This document shows positions 52,403 through 61,160 of a stretch of DNA of 64,000 nucleotides, one piece after another. The DNA is from Acidobacteriaceae bacterium (lineage in GTDB: Bacteria > Acidobacteriota > Terriglobia > Bryobacterales > Bryobacteraceae). Position 1 is the stretch's first letter. Each line of letters starts with the position of its first letter. Both the position numbers and the translations under genes were made by a program. The notes beneath the pieces were generated by a model. The model had not been told where the DNA came from. It searched no databases and was given only the letters and a program-made list of their open reading frames with translations. The stretch is taken from the NCBI GenBank assembly GCA_019240405.1, contig JAFAYL010000026.1:21827-85826 (forward strand), given 5' to 3'.

Positions 52403-53923
52403 TCAGCTCCAGTAATTCCGATCCAAATTCCGGCACTGGACGGCTTCGGCCAGATGTTTCGCCGAGACGCTAGCGGCGTGATCGAGATCGGCGATTGTGC
52501 GGGCCACGCGGAGCATGCGATCATGAGCTCGCGCCGAAAGGTTCATGCGCCGGATCGCCATCTCAAGCGTCCGTTCGCCGCTCTCATCCAGCGCGCACAA
52601 GGATCGAAGCAGGGAAGGCGGGATCTGCGAATTGTAGAAACCGCGCTGGCGCTGAATATCGCGCGCCTCTTCCACTCGCTCGCGTATCTGGGCTGACGAA
52701 TTTGCGTCTGCCTTGCTGCGCAGCTCCTTATACGGGACGGCCGGAACTTCAATGTGCATGTCGATTCGGTCAAGCAGGGGCCCGCTGACCTTCGCAAGAT
52801 AACGTTGAATGATTCCCGGCGTGCAACGGCACTCGCGCGTGTTGTCGCCATAAAAGCCGCACGGGCAGGGATTCATCGCAGCGACGAGCATAATGCGAGC
52901 TGGAAAAGTCAGGGTTCCGTTACTGCGGGCGAGCGTTACGGAGCCTTCTTCGAGCGGCTGCCGAAGCTGCTCCAACACGCCGCGCGGAAACTCCGGCAAC
53001 TCGTCGAGGAACAAAACGCCTTGATGCGCCAAACTCACTTCGCCCGGCCGCGGACTGCCGCTACCACCGCCGATCAATCCTGCGTCGGAAATCGTGTGGT
53101 GCGGAGCGCGAAATGGGCGATTCTGCAAAATGCCTACGCCCGCCGAAAGCACGCCTGCGACACCATGGATCTGGGTCGCCTCAAGCGCCTCGCGAAACGT
53201 GAGCCGAGGCAGGATACCGGCAAAACGTTTCGCCAGCATCGTCTTGCCGGATCCGGGCGGGCCGATCATCAACACGTTGTGAGACCCCGCGGCGGCAACC
53301 TCCAACGCGCGCTTCGCCATGGTCTGGCCGCGAACGTCGCTGAAATCGGGAATCGCGGGATCATAGACGGCGGGCGCCGGAAGAGTCGCTTGAGTCGGAC
53401 TAAACGCCGATGGCTCGTTCAAGAACTGGACCACTTCCGCGAGGTGATGCAGGCCAAAAACGCGCACTCCCTCGGCTACTGCAGCTTCGGCCGCGTTCTC
53501 CGATGGCAGCAGTAGATTTTGGATGCCACGCCGCGCCGCGCAAACCGCGATTGAAAGCGCGCCACGAACCGGGCGCAGACTGCCGTCGAGCGACAGTTCC
53601 CCGACAATCAGATAATCATCGGCTTTGGCCACCGTTCCCATTGCGCCCAGGATTGCGGTCGCCATCGGAAGATCGAAGCCCGCGCCTTCCTTGCGCACGT
53701 TTGCAGGCGCGAGATTGATGGTCACGGATTTGCTGGGATATCCAAAACCGGAGTTAAGAAGCGCAGACTTGATCCGCTCGCGGCTTTCCTTCACGGCAGC
53801 GTCCGGCATGCCCACCGTTACGAAATCGCGGGCCGTGCCGGCCGGATACATGTCGACTTCGACATCAACGACATGCGCGTCAATGCCTTGGATGGCGGCG
53901 CTCAGAGTGCGGAATAGGGCCAC
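52403..53923 (-). CDS. comM: Mg-chelatase-like AAA ATPase (YifB/ComM)
   Basis: ComM is an AAA+ helicase that promotes branch migration during natural transformation. The 506-residue protein begins 'ALFRTLSAAIQGIDAHVVDV', has the N-terminal Lon-like domain ('VGMPDAAVKESRERIKSALL'), Walker A 'MIGPPGSGKTMLAKRFAGIL', Walker B 'VLFLDELPEFPRGVLEQLRQ' and 'AAMNPCPCGFYGDN'. The conserved cysteine set (C-P-C, then C-R-C) is typical. GTG 53923 is chosen because a longer frame to 54010 would overlap the next gene and adds no conserved sequence. It is a housekeeping gene in many genomes. Confidence 0.93.
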   Translation of the reverse strand: MALFRTLSAAIQGIDAHVVDVEVDMYPAGTARDFVTVGMPDAAVKESRERIKSALLNSGFGYPSKSVTINLAPANVRKEGAGFDLPMATAILGAMGTVAKADDYLIVGELSLDGSLRPVRGALSIAVCAARRGIQNLLLPSENAAEAAVAEGVRVFGLHHLAEVVQFLNEPSAFSPTQATLPAPAVYDPAIPDFSDVRGQTMAKRALEVAAAGSHNVLMIGPPGSGKTMLAKRFAGILPRLTFREALEATQIHGVAGVLSAGVGILQNRPFRAPHHTISDAGLIGGGSGSPRPGEVSLAHQGVLFLDELPEFPRGVLEQLRQPLEEGSVTLARSNGTLTFPARIMLVAAMNPCPCGFYGDNTRECRCTPGIIQRYLAKVSGPLLDRIDMHIEVPAVPYKELRSKADANSSAQIRERVEEARDIQRQRGFYNSQIPPSLLRSLCALDESGERTLEMAIRRMNLSARAHDRMLRVARTIADLDHAASVSAKHLAEAVQCRNLDRNYWS

Positions 53924-53954
53924 TAAAGCTAGTACGAGCGGCCCCGGTTGATTC

Positions 53955-54224
53955 TCAGGCTCGACGCTGGGCGACTGTTCCGCGGTGAATGAGGCCGAGA
54001 TCCAGCACAATGGCTATGAACAAAAAAACGAGCTGGACGGCCCCTATCGGTTGATTCGTGTTCAGGAGATAGGCGTAGATAATCAACGTAAGCGGCAAGA
54101 AAAGAAAACCGATAACCGGAATAATGACTCCATGAATCCGGCTGAAAAAGCTTGTGAAAAGCCAGAGAAGTACGATGGCAACTCGCGGAAATGCAACAGA
54201 CAGCAGCGCAAGTAAGCAAGGCAT
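53955..54224 (-). CDS. Small integral membrane protein
   Basis: The 89-residue protein has three hydrophobic segments: 'CLLALLSVAFPRVAIVLLWL', 'VIIPVIGFLFLPLTLIIYAY' and 'AVQLVFLFIAIVLDLGLIHR'. No motif identifies a family. ATG 54224 is followed by an uninterrupted membrane-type frame. It is 31 bp upstream of comM on the same strand, possibly in the same transcript. Confidence 0.6.
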   Translation of the reverse strand: MPCLLALLSVAFPRVAIVLLWLFTSFFSRIHGVIIPVIGFLFLPLTLIIYAYLLNTNQPIGAVQLVFLFIAIVLDLGLIHRGTVAQRRA

Positions 54225-54298
54225 AGTTTAGGTCTGAAACACTCTCCTGAGTCATGACTTTAACATCTGGCCCAAAGCGAGACGCAACGTGGGCGTTA

Positions 54299-55009
54299 TT
54301 ACAGCCAATATTGCCAGTGATGGCCGGCAATCACGTACACGCTTAACGCCGCGTTCGTGACGGCGTGCGCCAAAATGCAATCGGCTACAGACCTGGTACG
54401 GATCATCCAAAAGTTATAGACAATTCCGGCGATGAGTCCTACGTCCCAGAAGGAGCCGTGTTCAGACGCGAAGAGAACAGCGCTCAACCAGAATGCCAGT
54501 GGCGCATAGGTTCCGAGCCGCACCATTCGGAAATCGGAATTCACGAGCCAGCGCATCAGCCAAGCTCGCCAAAAGAGCTCTTCGATTACCGGGACGACGA
54601 GCGCGGCGCGCATGCTTCGCCATCCCAGGAACCACAAGCTGTGAAGCGCGGCGGGAGATAGAAAGGAGTGCGCTTGCCCGAAAAGCGGATTCGAGAAGAG
54701 AGCACTGCGCCGATATTGAGGAACAAGCAGATCCGGTGCAATCCAAACGAAAAACACACCGAGACCGATGACAATACTCGCGTGAGGATAAGTCGGTCTG
54801 AATGAAATCTCGCGAGGCCAACAGAGAAACGTGATCCCGGCAAGAGCGGCCACGCGAATCGGCTCTCCGAGGCTTGGCGCAATCGGGAAAACGCGAAAGA
54901 ATTCCAGGAATATCAGAAAAACGGCGAATGGCGCGACGTATCGGATCGATTCATAGCTGCTTGATCGATACGTATCGCGCGATTCGCGCACGCCGGGTTG
55001 AACTGTCAC
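54299..55009 (-). CDS. CPBP (CAAX-like) intramembrane protease
   Basis: The 236-residue polytopic protein carries the CPBP catalytic motifs in order: E-E-x3-R in 'VVPVIEELFWRAWLMRW', F-x3-H in 'AVLFASEHGSFWDVGLIAGI', and H-x3-N in 'ILAHAVTNAALSVYV'. It resembles the CAAX-prenyl-protease-related proteins found with PEP-CTERM/exosortase systems, though no exosortase is in the window. GTG 55009 starts 7 bp after the TPR lipoprotein stop, so the two are very probably co-transcribed. The substrate is unknown. Confidence 0.85.
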   Translation of the reverse strand: MTVQPGVRESRDTYRSSSYESIRYVAPFAVFLIFLEFFRVFPIAPSLGEPIRVAALAGITFLCWPREISFRPTYPHASIVIGLGVFFVWIAPDLLVPQYRRSALFSNPLFGQAHSFLSPAALHSLWFLGWRSMRAALVVPVIEELFWRAWLMRWLVNSDFRMVRLGTYAPLAFWLSAVLFASEHGSFWDVGLIAGIVYNFWMIRTRSVADCILAHAVTNAALSVYVIAGHHWQYWL

Positions 55010-55016
55010 ACGGAAT

Positions 55017-57350
55017 TTAGCTGATATGACTTGCGAAGGAGCGGATCTTGTTCTGCTCTTGCGGTTCCGAAGCGTTCTTCAAGGCTCTATCCGCCTCGTC
55101 ACGCGCGCCTTGTTTGTCGCCTTCCTTCAACAGTGCCATCGCGAGGTGCAAATGAAAGCTCGCATTTGCCGGGTGCTCCTGCACCACCTGGCGAAAAATG
55201 CGCACGGCTTCCGGATTCAAATTCTTCTGCAGGTAAATGAAGCCGAGCGTATCCGAGATATCAGGATTGTTCGGGTACTTCTTTTTGGCGCGTTCGGCAA
55301 ACGTGAGAGCCTGATCCAGATTCACTCCCGCCTCGGCGCTAAGGAACGCAATGTTATTCAGCGCCAGAGCGTTTTCAGGATCAATGCCCAATACCTTGGT
55401 GTAAGTTTCCATCGCCTCTTTCTTTCTGCCTAAAGCGTCCAGCAGCATGGCCCGATTCAGAAAGGCTTCAGTACTGCTGGGATTGGCGACCCCGGCCTGT
55501 TCAAAGGAAGCGAGCGCTGAGTCGTATTGCCCAAGCTCCCGCTGCACCACGCCAAGGCGAAGCCATACGTCGCCAGCACTCGAAGTGGCGGTGACAATCT
55601 GTTTGTAGTTCTCGGCTGCATCCCGCAAGAGCTGGTTCCCGCGAGTTGCGCTGGACTTTAGCGACTGGATTCCCGCGGAAGCCTCCATATTGGCAAGCTG
55701 ATACCGGTAGCCGAGAACTTTCGGGTTCTTCTGGACAAGCTCTTGGAGCCCGCGCACGGCTTCCTCGCCTTTGCCTTGTGCCAGTTTCACGTTCTGTAAA
55801 CCTACGAACCCGCGATTGTCTGGCGGATTCGAGGTCCACATCTGCTCGAATTGGGCGGAAGCCTTAGCAAACTGCCCTTGGCTCAGATACACATTGGCCA
55901 ATCGAAAGCGCGCATCATTCATGCTTGGATATTGTTGGATCAGAGATTCCAGTTCGGAAGCAGCGTGATCACCCTCATTCAGCCCGATTAAAGCCCGAGC
56001 CCGTAGCAAGCGGGCATCCGGATTTGCCGGCTCCGAAGCTAAAACCACATTGGTCTGCTCCATCGATTTTGGATGGTCTCCGCGATCTTCGTAGATGCGA
56101 GCTGCCAAAATCCGGGCAGCTATTAAGTCAGGCTTCTCTCGGATGGCCTCGAGCGCCTCTGCCAGAGATTTATCGTTTTGCTTCAGAGTGAAATAAGCGC
56201 GGGCAAGATCGAAATGCAACGTTGCGTCCGCGGGATTCTTTAGAACGAGCTTTTCAAGCGCTGCGAGTGACTTCGCGGCGTCAGTTCTAAGACCGCTTTC
56301 GAGGAGCAGCGACGCATACATCTGGTTCGTGGTCGTATCTCTTTCGTTGCGGTCCGCCAATGTCCTTGCGAGGCGAATTGCGTCATCGTGCCGGCCCATC
56401 ATGGCATACGTCGCGACAATGCGCTGATCGTAGTGCAAGGCGTCCTTAGGATCCTGTTTTTCCCCAGCTTGATACTCTGCGAGAGCCGCATCAAATTTGC
56501 GAGCACGCAAATAAAAATCGCCTAACATTTCATGGCCATTGGGAAACGTCTTCGAGTCGCTAGCCACATGCCGCATCAGAGCTTCGGCCTCGGCAAAACG
56601 ATCTGTCTGAGAAAGATACGAAGCGAGATTCGAAACGGCCACGGCGTTCGAGGGGTCCGCTGCAACGCGATCGCGAAGCACAGCCTCAGCCTTTTCAGGC
56701 TGGTTCCCTTTCTTGTATTGAAGAAACAGGAAATCGTAAGCAGGGCCCCACGTTCTATCGTGAGCGCTCATATCGCGCATCAGCGCCTCGGCTTCCGCGG
56801 GACGGTTAGCCGCTACTAGCGTTTCGGCGTACCAGCCAACCAATTCGCGAGCATGCGGCTTGATCCGATTTGCTTCCGCGAAGCGTTCAAGCGCCTGATC
56901 CGTGTTCTTGTCTGCCAAACAAATGAGTGCTTGCAACCGAACTCCCTCAAAAGAACCAGGCTTATGCTCCAGGAGCTTTGCGGTTAAATCGCGCGCATCG
57001 GTTAAGAAGGTCCCATACTTTTTTGGATTGCTTGAATAAACAAGCAAATCGATCTCGGACAACTTGGCTTCTGCGTCCGTGTTGTCGGGTTTAAGATCGA
57101 TGGCCCGGCGCAAGAATTTAGCGGCTTCAAACGGATTTCCGTCGTCGACCAGATTCAATCCTTCGCGATAGTATGCCTCGGCATTCTTCTTGTCCTTTGC
57201 GATCGCTTTCCGATAAAGGATCGACGCCTCCTTGTACTTCTTCTGCTCGTGGTATCGATTGCCGTTGGCGAGCACCTCTTGAGAGCTCTGCGTGCACGCT
57301 GTGATAAGTAAGAACGCGGAAAGCGCTGTAAGCGCGAGAAGAGACTTCAT
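55017..57350 (-). CDS. TPR-repeat lipoprotein
   Basis: From ATG 57350 the protein has 777 residues and starts with a lipoprotein signal ('LLALTALSAFLLITAC', lipobox I-T-A-C). Almost all the rest is tetratricopeptide repeats, about sixteen ('ASILYRKAIAKDKKNAEAYY', 'YLSQGQFAKASAQFEQMW', 'ALASFEQAGVANPSSTEAFL', 'AVRIFRQVVQEHPANASFHL'). It resembles the PEP-CTERM-system TPR lipoprotein. It is followed within 7 bp by the CPBP protease. ATG 57362 is equally possible. It likely acts as a scaffold on the periplasmic face of a membrane. Confidence 0.85.
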   Translation of the reverse strand: MKSLLALTALSAFLLITACTQSSQEVLANGNRYHEQKKYKEASILYRKAIAKDKKNAEAYYREGLNLVDDGNPFEAAKFLRRAIDLKPDNTDAEAKLSEIDLLVYSSNPKKYGTFLTDARDLTAKLLEHKPGSFEGVRLQALICLADKNTDQALERFAEANRIKPHARELVGWYAETLVAANRPAEAEALMRDMSAHDRTWGPAYDFLFLQYKKGNQPEKAEAVLRDRVAADPSNAVAVSNLASYLSQTDRFAEAEALMRHVASDSKTFPNGHEMLGDFYLRARKFDAALAEYQAGEKQDPKDALHYDQRIVATYAMMGRHDDAIRLARTLADRNERDTTTNQMYASLLLESGLRTDAAKSLAALEKLVLKNPADATLHFDLARAYFTLKQNDKSLAEALEAIREKPDLIAARILAARIYEDRGDHPKSMEQTNVVLASEPANPDARLLRARALIGLNEGDHAASELESLIQQYPSMNDARFRLANVYLSQGQFAKASAQFEQMWTSNPPDNRGFVGLQNVKLAQGKGEEAVRGLQELVQKNPKVLGYRYQLANMEASAGIQSLKSSATRGNQLLRDAAENYKQIVTATSSAGDVWLRLGVVQRELGQYDSALASFEQAGVANPSSTEAFLNRAMLLDALGRKKEAMETYTKVLGIDPENALALNNIAFLSAEAGVNLDQALTFAERAKKKYPNNPDISDTLGFIYLQKNLNPEAVRIFRQVVQEHPANASFHLHLAMALLKEGDKQGARDEADRALKNASEPQEQNKIRSFASHIS

Positions 57351-57475
57351 ACCAGTTTGCATTCTAGGGAACAATCGCCGCTCGTACAATTCTCCGGGGG
57401 TGGTAAGTAACAGGAGACCTCCTATGAGATTCTTGAGCCCAGATTTGTACAGGCGTGCATCTTCTCCGCGCTCGC

Positions 57476-57481
57476 TATAAT
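57476..57481 (+). promoter_or_regulatory. Consensus -10 box of the cyclophilin gene
   Basis: TATAAT ends 9 bp before the ATG at 57491, so the mRNA would start only a few bases before, or at, the start codon. There is no Shine-Dalgarno sequence. A leaderless or nearly leaderless message is inferred. Confidence 0.45.
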
Positions 57482-57490
57482 CGGCGGTAA

Positions 57491-58174
57491 ATGCGACGTT
57501 TCTCGATCGTTTCATTTCTCAGTGCTTTCGCTTTTGCCGCATGCCTGCTTGCCAAGTTGGCCGGCGAAAAGCAGACCACACCGGCCCATCGCCCGCCGAG
57601 AACTCAAAATCCAGCTTTGCCGCCTGTCACGCTGCCTACCGAACCGGGCCTCTATGCGGTCATCTACACGTCAATGGGCAATATTGTGTGCCGTTTATTT
57701 GATAAGGATGCGCCCAAGACTGTGGCCAATTTTCACGGGCTAGCGACCGGCACAAAGGCGTGGACCGATCCCAAAACCGGAGCGACAAAACACACGCCCT
57801 TGTATTCAGGCACGACATTCCACCGCGTCATTCCGGAGTTCATGATTCAAGGAGGCGACCCGACGGGCACGGGAATGGGCAGTCCCGGCTACAAATTTGA
57901 AGACGAGATCAGCCCAAATCGCACGTTTGATCATCCCGGGATTCTCGCCATGGCGAATTCCGGGCCGAATACGAACGGCTCGCAATTCTTCATCACGGTC
58001 GCGGCAACACCGTGGCTGAATGGCAAGCACACCATTTTCGGCGAGGTGGTTTCAGGGCAAGATGTGGCCGATAAGATCTCGCAGGTTCCGCGAGACGATC
58101 AGGACAAGCCGTCGACTCCGGTGAAAATCATCCGGATCTCGATTCGCTCTGTGGGCGCGGCGCCCGGCAAATAA
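57491..58174 (+). CDS. Secreted peptidyl-prolyl isomerase (cyclophilin)
   Basis: Cyclophilins catalyse proline cis-trans isomerisation. The 227-residue protein has an N-terminal hydrophobic segment ('FSIVSFLSAFAFAACLLAKL') that targets it to the periplasm, a Pro-rich linker, and a complete cyclophilin domain: 'TTFHRVIPEFMIQGGDPTGT' (catalytic Arg in F-H-R), 'NSGPNTNGSQFFITVAATPW' and 'LNGKHTIFGEVVSGQDVADK'. All signature residues are present. It is divergent from the TPR lipoprotein gene. Confidence 0.92.
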   Translation: MRRFSIVSFLSAFAFAACLLAKLAGEKQTTPAHRPPRTQNPALPPVTLPTEPGLYAVIYTSMGNIVCRLFDKDAPKTVANFHGLATGTKAWTDPKTGATKHTPLYSGTTFHRVIPEFMIQGGDPTGTGMGSPGYKFEDEISPNRTFDHPGILAMANSGPNTNGSQFFITVAATPWLNGKHTIFGEVVSGQDVADKISQVPRDDQDKPSTPVKIIRISIRSVGAAPGK

Positions 58175-58193
58175 GGCGGGAGCAACCGGCCGG

Positions 58194-58397
58194 TCAGCGG
58201 TGATGCTCAAGCTCATGAATCTTTAGCATATTTTCGATTCGTTCGAGAGCCGCTTTCATTTCAGCTCGCAGCGCTTGAATTTCAGCCCGCAGCGTGTCCT
58301 TCGCCTCGGTAATCCGCGAATTCGAGTAAATCAAAAGTGAGAGCGGGACGATGATGGCGATCACCAGCGTCATGACCTGCGCGTCGGTGAGCTGCAA
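58194..58397 (-). CDS. Small membrane protein with a coiled coil
   Basis: The 67-residue frame has one membrane helix ('VMTLVIAIIVPLSLLIYSNS') followed by a charged heptad segment ('TEAKDTLRAEIQALRAEMKA', 'ALERIENMLKIHELEHH'). It starts at TTG with a weak GAGAC upstream. Proteins of this design are common near secreted-protein genes in Acidobacteriota; no function is known to me. It converges on the cyclophilin gene, 19 bp apart. Confidence 0.6.
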   Translation of the reverse strand: MQLTDAQVMTLVIAIIVPLSLLIYSNSRITEAKDTLRAEIQALRAEMKAALERIENMLKIHELEHHR

Positions 58398-58430
58398 ACT
58401 GTCTCGATCCCCTTACTAAATACTGTAGCG

Positions 58431-59645
58431 TCATTCCTCGTCCTGATCGCAGCACTCCCGATCTCCATGATGATGACATGGAATGGCCAGGAAGGCGTGA
58501 GTTTCGCCGTGTATCGTGCCGTAGCCCGTGATTTCGCCCGCATTATTGAGCGAAAGAGCAGCCTGCAGAGACCAGGGCGAGCCTTTCGAGATGAGCCTGT
58601 TGAGGTCTACTATCGAGCCGTCCTTCCAGTAAAATGCGGTAAAGTTTCCGCTGGCATCTATCGAAAAGCCAACTATCTCGCGGCGGTCGTTAAGCGTGTT
58701 GCAGCAGGGGAGCACCGTCGCAACGGCGCCGGGAAGCGAACCCAAGTCGCGCAGTTTCCCTGTCTCCTTGGTCCACAGAAAGGCATGAGATTGCGAGTCT
58801 CCTGCCACATCCCCTCGATTGTTGATATCGTTAGCAACGTTGACCATGGCGCCGCGGAAGCTCCCGAGATCGTGCGGCGTGCCATCACTGTCCCAGAGCA
58901 CTGCGTGAGGCGCGCTCGGATTCGGCGGCACAGAGGTGTTCGAGCACAAACCCGAGGCGCCTACCGTCTGGCCCTTGTTGTTAATGCCAAAAGCGAATGA
59001 AACAGTGTCGCCGGGCAAAGGCTCAAGCTCCTGAATCTCGCCGTTAGGCTGCCAGATCACGCCTTTGAAGTCGAAGCGCTGCGAAGGACTCAGGCACGAG
59101 CCCTTCTTCTCCTTGGTCTCTGTCTCCGAAAACCCGACTACCTGGCCTTCGTCGTTGAGATCGTATGCTTGCGCATTGTGACCGCCTAGCGTGGAAAGCG
59201 GCTTCAATAGGCCGTTTTCCCAGATAGCCCCGAGGCATTCATGGTTCGTGAAAAACAGGCAAAAGTTCTCCGCGTACGGATCTATTTTCGCGATTTCGGA
59301 AACGACCGCCACTTCGTCGCCCTCATTCACTGGACCTGCGCCGCTGTTTGGTCCGCCAAGGGTGCCAAGGTACCGCATCCCGGTATGCCTAGTCCAAAGA
59401 AAGGCGCGTACGATCCCATGGCTGTTGATCGAAATTCCACCGACCTGACCTCTGCGACCGAGGCCGAGGCCCTGGCTAGACGTGTCGCCTTTCAGCGTTC
59501 CGAGGTCAATCACACGGTAATGGGGAAAGCGGTGATGCTCGTGTTCTTCATCTTCCTGCGCCAGGAACGCAGGGGGAATCGCCAGAGCGGCAAATACGGC
59601 TGCGCCGATCATGCGGTGGACAATTCTGAGTCTTCGAGCCAACAT
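58431..59645 (-). CDS. HAF-repeat secreted protein 1
   Basis: The 404-residue protein has a signal peptide ('MIGAAVFAALAIPPAFLAQ') and at least five HAF repeats, recognised by 'V.DLGTL.G', 'SALG.N..G.VVG' and 'AFLW' or 'HAVLW' phrases ('YRVIDLGTLKGDTSSQGLG', 'SQSHAFLWTKETGKLRDLG'). HAF repeats are thought to form extracellular beta-propeller-like structures. GAGGA 8 nt before ATG 59645 fixes the start. The neighbour at 59698-60954 is a paralogue in tandem. Confidence 0.88.
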   Translation of the reverse strand: MLARRLRIVHRMIGAAVFAALAIPPAFLAQEDEEHEHHRFPHYRVIDLGTLKGDTSSQGLGLGRRGQVGGISINSHGIVRAFLWTRHTGMRYLGTLGGPNSGAGPVNEGDEVAVVSEIAKIDPYAENFCLFFTNHECLGAIWENGLLKPLSTLGGHNAQAYDLNDEGQVVGFSETETKEKKGSCLSPSQRFDFKGVIWQPNGEIQELEPLPGDTVSFAFGINNKGQTVGASGLCSNTSVPPNPSAPHAVLWDSDGTPHDLGSFRGAMVNVANDINNRGDVAGDSQSHAFLWTKETGKLRDLGSLPGAVATVLPCCNTLNDRREIVGFSIDASGNFTAFYWKDGSIVDLNRLISKGSPWSLQAALSLNNAGEITGYGTIHGETHAFLAIPCHHHGDRECCDQDEE

Positions 59646-59697
59646 GTTCAAGATCCTCTACTATTCCCCGCTATGCCCTGCATCAGCGTGATTCCGA

Positions 59698-60954
59698 TCA
59701 CTCGCAGGTGGGCCTCGCTAGGTATGCGTGTATGTAGCCGTTTAGTACGCCGAAGCCCGTGATCTCCCCTGCATCGTTGACTCCTTGGGCGCACACTAGG
59801 TAACAACCCGAGTCCGCTGGGATGAGGGTATTGAGTTCCACCCACTCATTGCCTTGCCGGACGAGGGCGTGTTCATTAAATGGAAATGCAGGGGTGGCAG
59901 CTATCGCAGTCCCAACTATCTCGCCTTTGTTGCTAATCGTGTTACAACACGGGGGTCCGTTGGCGATGGCACCGGGAAAAATGCCGAGATCCTGCATACC
60001 TTTTTCCCTGGTCCATAGGAAGGCGTGTTCGATGCATGTTACAGGATTGGTGTCCGGCCCAACGCAGGCCCATCCGCCGACTTCCCCTCGGTTATTGATA
60101 GTGGTCGCAACGTTATACACGCCCGCTCGCTCCCCCTTCAGATGGCCGAGGTCAGTGGGCGAGCCGTCGCTGTCCCAGAGGACGGCGTGCGGCGCAAACG
60201 GGCCCGTTGACGCCACGTATGAGGTGGTGTTCGAGCACAAGCCCGACCAGCCGACAGCCTGGCCGTTGTCGTTAATCCCCACGGCGACTGACACGGTGTC
60301 ACCGGGAAGTGGCCTGAGTTTCCGGATCTCGCCGTCTGTTTCCCAGACCACGGCTTCAAACCGGAGTTTCTGATAAGGAGTCGCCATGACGCAGGTTGGA
60401 TCGGGAGTGCCTTTCTCCGAAAACCCGACCACCTGGCCTTGATCGTTTAGACCAAAGGCACTGGCGTTATGGCCGCCTGGCAAAGTGGGAAGCGCCGCCA
60501 TGGACCCATCTCTCCAGATTGCTGCGAGGCATTGATGATGAGTGCCGTAGAAACAGAAGTCTTCACCATTCGGATCTTTCTTGGAAGTCTCGGAAGTAAT
60601 GGCCGCCTCGCCAGACGCATTCGGACTGTACCCTATGCTGTTGCACGTGAGGCATTTTGATCCGTCCAGAGCGCCGAGGTCAAACAAGCGGTCCAAACCA
60701 TACCAAATGAAGGCGCGTTGGGGTCCGTTGAACACGAGGTTCGAAGACCCGGCCACCCATCCCGCGGCGTTAACCCCAAAACCATTGCTATTCGTCTTGG
60801 GCCCTCCCAACGTGCCGAGGTCGACCACGGTATATCGTCGGTGCTTCGCGTGTGACTTCTGTTCCTGCGCCGACGCGTCTTGCGCAAATAGGCCTTCCGC
60901 CATGGAAACTGCCAAAACCCAGACAATCTGTGAAGTAAGCAAAAATCTCTTCAT
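59698..60954 (-). CDS. HAF-repeat secreted protein 2
   Basis: The 418-residue paralogue of the downstream gene has a signal peptide ('LLTSQIVWVLAVSMAEGLFA') and the same repeat order ('RYTVVDLGTLGGPKTNSNGF', 'EHAFLWTREKGMQDLGIFPG', 'VNDAGEITGFGVLNGYIHAY'). Conserved cysteines (for example 'PGAIANGPPCCNTISNKGEI' against 'PGAVATVLPCCNTLNDRREI') suggest shared disulfides. GGAGG 7 nt before ATG 60954 fixes the start. Only 52 bp separate it from the next copy. Both are divergent from the winged-helix sensor. Confidence 0.88.
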   Translation of the reverse strand: MKRFLLTSQIVWVLAVSMAEGLFAQDASAQEQKSHAKHRRYTVVDLGTLGGPKTNSNGFGVNAAGWVAGSSNLVFNGPQRAFIWYGLDRLFDLGALDGSKCLTCNSIGYSPNASGEAAITSETSKKDPNGEDFCFYGTHHQCLAAIWRDGSMAALPTLPGGHNASAFGLNDQGQVVGFSEKGTPDPTCVMATPYQKLRFEAVVWETDGEIRKLRPLPGDTVSVAVGINDNGQAVGWSGLCSNTTSYVASTGPFAPHAVLWDSDGSPTDLGHLKGERAGVYNVATTINNRGEVGGWACVGPDTNPVTCIEHAFLWTREKGMQDLGIFPGAIANGPPCCNTISNKGEIVGTAIAATPAFPFNEHALVRQGNEWVELNTLIPADSGCYLVCAQGVNDAGEITGFGVLNGYIHAYLARPTCE

Positions 60955-61160
60955 AATGAACCTCCTTTCGGCATCATCGATCCGGCTTGCCGGTCTCATG
61001 CTGCCTCGTAGAGAAATCAAAGCAGGGCGCGGGAGCTTTTGTCCATGCATTGCCGATCATTTCTCGATCATCGGCTAAACGATTGAGCACTGAACCGTTA
61101 TTTAGCAGTTTCACCAGCCGGAGTTCGGTAGTAGACTGTGTTCTGTCACTCGGCGATGTT

